Shown here one piece after another: positions 5,699-8,483 of a stretch of 8,483 nt of DNA. The stretch lies in NCBI GenBank assembly GCA_947458675.1, contig CANHAW010000068.1, forward strand, positions 1-8,483, in the 5' to 3' direction. A program made the translations under genes and the position numbers. Positions within the stretch are counted from its first letter, which is position 1, and every line of letters begins with the position of its first letter. Origin of the DNA: Beijerinckiaceae bacterium. GTDB taxonomy: Bacteria > Pseudomonadota > Alphaproteobacteria > Rhizobiales > Beijerinckiaceae. The notes under the pieces were generated by a model. That model was given only the letters and a program-made list of their open reading frames with translations. It searched no databases and had not been told where the DNA came from.

Positions 5699-7810
5699 AT
5701 GAGCGCAAGTCGGAGCGATGACATGGCGGAGCGCGCCCCCGAACCCGCCTTGGCGCCCGAGGGGCCGACGGGCGCCCCTGAGGCCCCCGTCAAGCGCCCC
5801 CGTGGCCGGCCGCGGAAAATCCGGACGGAAGCCGAACTTGCGCCCAAAATCCCGGCCAAACGCGGCCGAAAGCCCAAATCTGCGACCCTTGCCGCGCAAA
5901 ATGGCGGGCCCGCCCCGACGCCAGCTGCCGATCTTCGGCGCGCCCCTGCCCCAGAAACCGCCCCCGCAGCCAGCAAGGCTGGCCCGCAGGCCAAAGCGGA
6001 AAATGGCAAGGCGGACCAGCGCGCGGGCGAGCAAGCCATTCCCATGCCCGACTTCACCGCGCTGTCGCAAAATTTCGCTTTGCTTGTCGACAAAGGCGCG
6101 CAGGCTGCAGCAGCCTATTTCAAACCGCTTGAGGAAGGGCGCACCAATACCGACATTGCCGAACATGTCGAAGATGCGGTGAAGACGCTCGGCCATGTCG
6201 CCGAACATTGGCTCTCCGATCCCGGCCGCGCCTTCGAAGCGCAGACGCGCATTTCGGGTGAAATGCTGGAACTGTGGTCGCGCACATTGCGCAAAATGTC
6301 TGGCGAAGATCCCCAGCCCGTGCGCGCGCTCGACCCTGCCGACAAGCGCTTCGCCGATCCCGAATGGAGCCGCAATCCGATCTATGATTTTCTGCGACAG
6401 GCCTATGTGATCACGACCGAATGGGCCAACGATCTTGTCGCGCGCGCGGATTCGCTCGATCCCGTGGAGCGCGAGAAAGCGCAATTCTATCTGCGCCAGA
6501 TTGCGGGGGCGATCTCGCCATCGAATTTCATTGCCACCAATCCGGAATTGCTGCGCACGACATTGAAGGAAAGCGGCGAGAATCTCGTTCGCGGCATGCA
6601 AATGCTGGTTGAGGATATCGAGGCGGGTAAAGGCTCGCTGAAAATACGCCAGAGCGATGCATCGAAATTCGTGCTCGGACGCGATATGGCAGCGACACCG
6701 GGCAAGGTGATCTGGCGCAACGATTTGATGGAGCTCATTCAATATGCGCCATCAACCGAAACGGTTTTTCGACGCCCGCTGCTGATCGTGCCGCCGTGGA
6801 TCAACAAATTCTACGTGCTCGATCTCAATCCGGAAAAAAGTTTCATCCGCTGGGCCGTGTCGCAAGGCTTCACACTCTTTGTTGTGTCATGGGTCAATCC
6901 TGATGAGCGGCATGCAGAAAAATCCTTCGAAGATTATATGCGCGAAGGCATTTTTACCGCGCTCGATAAAATCGAAGAGGCGACCGGCGAGCGCAAAGTC
7001 ACAGCCATGGGCTATTGCGTCGGCGGCACTTTGCTTGCCATTACGCTGGCCTATATGGCGGCCATCGGCGACGATCGCATCGACAGCACGACATTTCTCA
7101 CGACGCAGGTTGATTTCAGCGATGCGGGCGAATTGAAGCTTTTCGTCGATACAGTGCGCATCAAGGCCATTGAAGAGAAAATGGCGGAGACCGGCTATCT
7201 TGAAGGCTCGAAAATGGCGACCGCCTTCAACATGCTGCGGCCGAATGAATTGATCTGGTCTTATGTCGTCAATAATTACCTCAAGGGCAAAGAGCCCATG
7301 CCCTTCGATCTGCTCGTCTGGAATTCCGATTCCACGCGCATGCCAGCAGCGAACCATTCCTTCTATCTGCGCAATTGCTATCTCGAAAACAATCTCACGC
7401 AGGGCCGCCTTTCCATTGACGGCGTGAAACTCGATCTGAAGAAAGTCACTGCGCCCGTTTATCATCTGGCCGCGAAAGAAGATCACATCGCCCCTGCCCG
7501 CTCAGTCTTCACGGGCGCCGGTTTTTTTGGCGGGCCCGTGCGCTATGTGCTCGCAGGCTCCGGACATATTGCCGGCGTCGTCAATCCCGTCTCAAAACCC
7601 AAATATCAATTCTGGTCCGGCCCGGCAGCTGTTGGCACGTTCGACGATTGGCTGGCAAAGGCGCATGAAACGCCGGGCTCATGGTGGACGGACTGGATCG
7701 TCTGGGTCAGCGCACAAGCGCCAGAGCGAGTGGCCGCGCGCGAACCGGGCGGCGGAAAACTCACGCCGCTCTGCGATGCGCCGGGCGAATATGTCCGCGT
7801 GAAATCGTAA
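5699..7810 (+). CDS. phaC: Class I polyhydroxyalkanoate synthase PhaC with AT-hook N-terminal extension
   Basis: Polymerises (R)-3-hydroxyacyl-CoA, usually 3-hydroxybutyryl-CoA, into PHA on the surface of intracellular granules, releasing CoA. The catalytic triad is visible: C440 in the lipase-like box GYCVGG, D595 in AAKEDHIAP and H623 in SGHIAG. The 28-residue Asp-His spacing equals that of the Cupriavidus enzyme. [19 protein letters not shown] (541-559) and [17 protein letters not shown] (382-398) are further PhaC landmarks. At 703 aa it is about 110 residues longer than the 589-aa Cupriavidus protein. The excess is an Ala/Pro/Lys-rich N-terminus with two AT-hook-like motifs; the conserved part begins near residue 115 ([12 protein letters not shown]). 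The ATG at 5699 has AGGGG ten bases upstream; the in-frame ATG at 5723 has GGAG seven bases upstream and is equally plausible, losing only eight residues. No phaA, phaB or phasin gene is in the window. Confidence 0.96.
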   Translation: MSASRSDDMAERAPEPALAPEGPTGAPEAPVKRPRGRPRKIRTEAELAPKIPAKRGRKPKSATLAAQNGGPAPTPAADLRRAPAPETAPAASKAGPQAKAENGKADQRAGEQAIPMPDFTALSQNFALLVDKGAQAAAAYFKPLEEGRTNTDIAEHVEDAVKTLGHVAEHWLSDPGRAFEAQTRISGEMLELWSRTLRKMSGEDPQPVRALDPADKRFADPEWSRNPIYDFLRQAYVITTEWANDLVARADSLDPVEREKAQFYLRQIAGAISPSNFIATNPELLRTTLKESGENLVRGMQMLVEDIEAGKGSLKIRQSDASKFVLGRDMAATPGKVIWRNDLMELIQYAPSTETVFRRPLLIVPPWINKFYVLDLNPEKSFIRWAVSQGFTLFVVSWVNPDERHAEKSFEDYMREGIFTALDKIEEATGERKVTAMGYCVGGTLLAITLAYMAAIGDDRIDSTTFLTTQVDFSDAGELKLFVDTVRIKAIEEKMAETGYLEGSKMATAFNMLRPNELIWSYVVNNYLKGKEPMPFDLLVWNSDSTRMPAANHSFYLRNCYLENNLTQGRLSIDGVKLDLKKVTAPVYHLAAKEDHIAPARSVFTGAGFFGGPVRYVLAGSGHIAGVVNPVSKPKYQFWSGPAAVGTFDDWLAKAHETPGSWWTDWIVWVSAQAPERVAAREPGGGKLTPLCDAPGEYVRVKS
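5712..5715 (+). promoter_or_regulatory. Possible ribosome binding site for an alternative phaC start
   Basis: GGAG lies seven bases before the in-frame ATG at 5723, a better spacing than AGGGG (5684-5688) before the ATG at 5699. The shorter form, starting MAERAPEP, keeps both AT-hook-like motifs. Confidence 0.4.
5789..5878 (+). other. AT-hook segment encoded in the phaC 5' end
   Basis: Codons 31-60 encode [12 protein letters not shown] (31-42) and [10 protein letters not shown] (53-62, running just past this segment). The first contains the canonical AT-hook core RGRP flanked by basic residues and proline, very close to HMGA-type hooks. The second is a looser match (RGRKP). AT-hooks bind the minor groove of AT-rich DNA. 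The surrounding 115 residues are low-complexity and likely disordered. Confidence 0.75.
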
Positions 7811-7814
7811 AAAC

Positions 7815-7844
7815 AAAAAGAGCCGCGCAATGCGCGGCTCTTTT
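7815..7844. terminator. Bidirectional terminator between phaC and the fadL-type gene
   Basis: GAGCCGCGC (7820-7828) and GCGCGGCTC (7832-7840) form a perfect 9-bp stem with an AAT loop, flanked by AAAAA on the left and TTTT on the right. It sits between two convergent genes, 4 bases past the phaC stop and 19 bases past the end of the fadL-type gene, and should serve both. Confidence 0.92.
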
Positions 7845-7863
7845 CTTTGTTGCAACGGGATGC

Positions 7864-8483
7864 TTACCAGCGCGTCATCAGGCCGAGCGACAGAATGTCG
7901 ACATGAGCCTTAGACTGGCCGGTATAGGCCGGGGTTGCGATGCTGATGTCTGCATCCTTGACCATGACACGGCTGTAGGAGGCGTTCATGGTGAAGCGCT
8001 CCGTCAGCTTGTAAGAGGCACCAGTCGATAGCCACAGACGGTTGTTGTCAGGCAGCCGGGTCGAGCGCACTTCTGTCGTGACCGGCGAAAGCTCGTAAGC
8101 AACACCGCCACGCAGGGTCAAATCTTTCGACCACTTATATTCGGTGCCGAGAGCGAAGAACCATGCGTCTTTATAGTTGAACGGGATCGAGCGAAGGCTT
8201 GCCGGCGCTGCCGCAACAAGCGGGCCGGAGAGTGTGGCGGTGCCGATGCGGCTCCAATTGTGCCATTCAACCGATCCAAGGATATCGATGTCGGGCGTGA
8301 CTGCCTGGCGAAGGCTCAGGTTGAGCCGATCAGGAAGCTTGAGTGTCCCCTCAATCGACGAATTGTTCAAACCCGCCAACGGAGACGTGGACACAGCCAC
8401 GTAATTTCCTTCAATCTTCTGATTGATGCCCGAACGATAACCGATGCCAACCGCGGTACCGGCCATTGGCTTCCAAGTCAGAC
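7864..8483 (-). CDS. FadL/OmpP1/TodX-family outer-membrane transporter, C-terminal part (cut by right edge)
   Basis: FadL-family proteins are 14-stranded beta-barrels that pass long-chain fatty acids or aromatic and other hydrophobic compounds across the outer membrane. The last 206 codons are present and the frame stays open to the edge, reading LTWKPMAGTAVGIGYRSG, a typical FadL strand-turn region. Further family features are LKLPDRLNLSLRQ, the alternating pattern of DILGSVEWHNWSRIG, DLTLRGGVAYELSPV, and RLPDNNRLWLSTGASYKL, the family's conserved late-barrel segment. The protein ends in GLMTRW; a terminal aromatic residue is the usual outer-membrane assembly signal. The ATG at 8466 is internal, not the start. 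Substrate cannot be told from this part. It is convergent with phaC, so the two do not share an operon. Confidence 0.88.
   Translation of the reverse strand, partial: LTWKPMAGTAVGIGYRSGINQKIEGNYVAVSTSPLAGLNNSSIEGTLKLPDRLNLSLRQAVTPDIDILGSVEWHNWSRIGTATLSGPLVAAAPASLRSIPFNYKDAWFFALGTEYKWSKDLTLRGGVAYELSPVTTEVRSTRLPDNNRLWLSTGASYKLTERFTMNASYSRVMVKDADISIATPAYTGQSKAHVDILSLGLMTRW

Noticed and set aside
5531..6742. A 403-codon open frame antisense to the first half of phaC
   Set aside because: The opposite strand encodes a clear PHA synthase. The antisense product is an Arg/Gly/Phe-rich mixture without recognisable motifs, and long antisense frames are expected in GC-rich DNA.
1..8483. CRISPR array, tRNA, rRNA, insertion sequence, phage or defence island
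   Set aside because: No regularly spaced repeats, no tRNA-like cloverleaf and no transposase, integrase or known defence-protein motifs were seen on either strand; the only toxin-family gene lacks a partner.

Overview
The window reads as a chromosomal segment of a GC-rich alphaproteobacterium, most likely of the order Hyphomicrobiales (Rhizobiales). Three things point there: the minus-strand gene order alaC-hom-glpX-recJ, which I recall as common in that order; an interspersed palindromic repeat of the type often seen in rhizobia and relatives; and a class I polyhydroxyalkanoate (PHA) synthase. A Beijerinckiaceae/Methylocystaceae-like host is possible, but that is inference only.

Left to right: the N-terminal 142 residues of RecJ (minus, cut by the left edge); a 250-base gap holding a palindromic repeat and the glpX terminator; glpX (class II fructose-1,6-bisphosphatase) and hom (homoserine dehydrogenase), 28 bases apart and probably co-transcribed; a hom leader with a terminator-like hairpin 20 bases before the start codon; a lone plus-strand PemK/MazF-fold gene of the YifN type; a tightly packed run of hairpins ending in a bidirectional terminator; alaC (alanine/aspartate-type aminotransferase, minus); a small secreted protein of unknown function (minus); a divergent promoter region; phaC (PHA synthase, plus); a bidirectional terminator; and the C-terminal part of a FadL-family outer-membrane channel (minus, cut by the right edge).

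The minus-strand block links amino-acid supply (AlaC, and Hom towards Thr/Met/Ile) with gluconeogenesis (GlpX) and DNA repair (RecJ). The plus-strand YifN-like gene interrupts this block with its own orientation and terminator. PhaC polymerises hydroxyacyl-CoA into storage granules. The convergent FadL-type porin would import fatty acids or other hydrophobic compounds, but a functional link is only inferred.

The most unusual feature is the PHA synthase N-terminus: an extension of about 110 residues, rich in Ala, Pro and Lys, carrying one canonical AT-hook (PRGRPRK) and a second hook-like motif (KRGRKPK). This suggests that the enzyme itself may bind AT-rich DNA and tether granules to the nucleoid. 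The other points worth checking are the hom leader hairpin, the hairpin cluster at 3617-3721 and the orphan toxin-fold gene.
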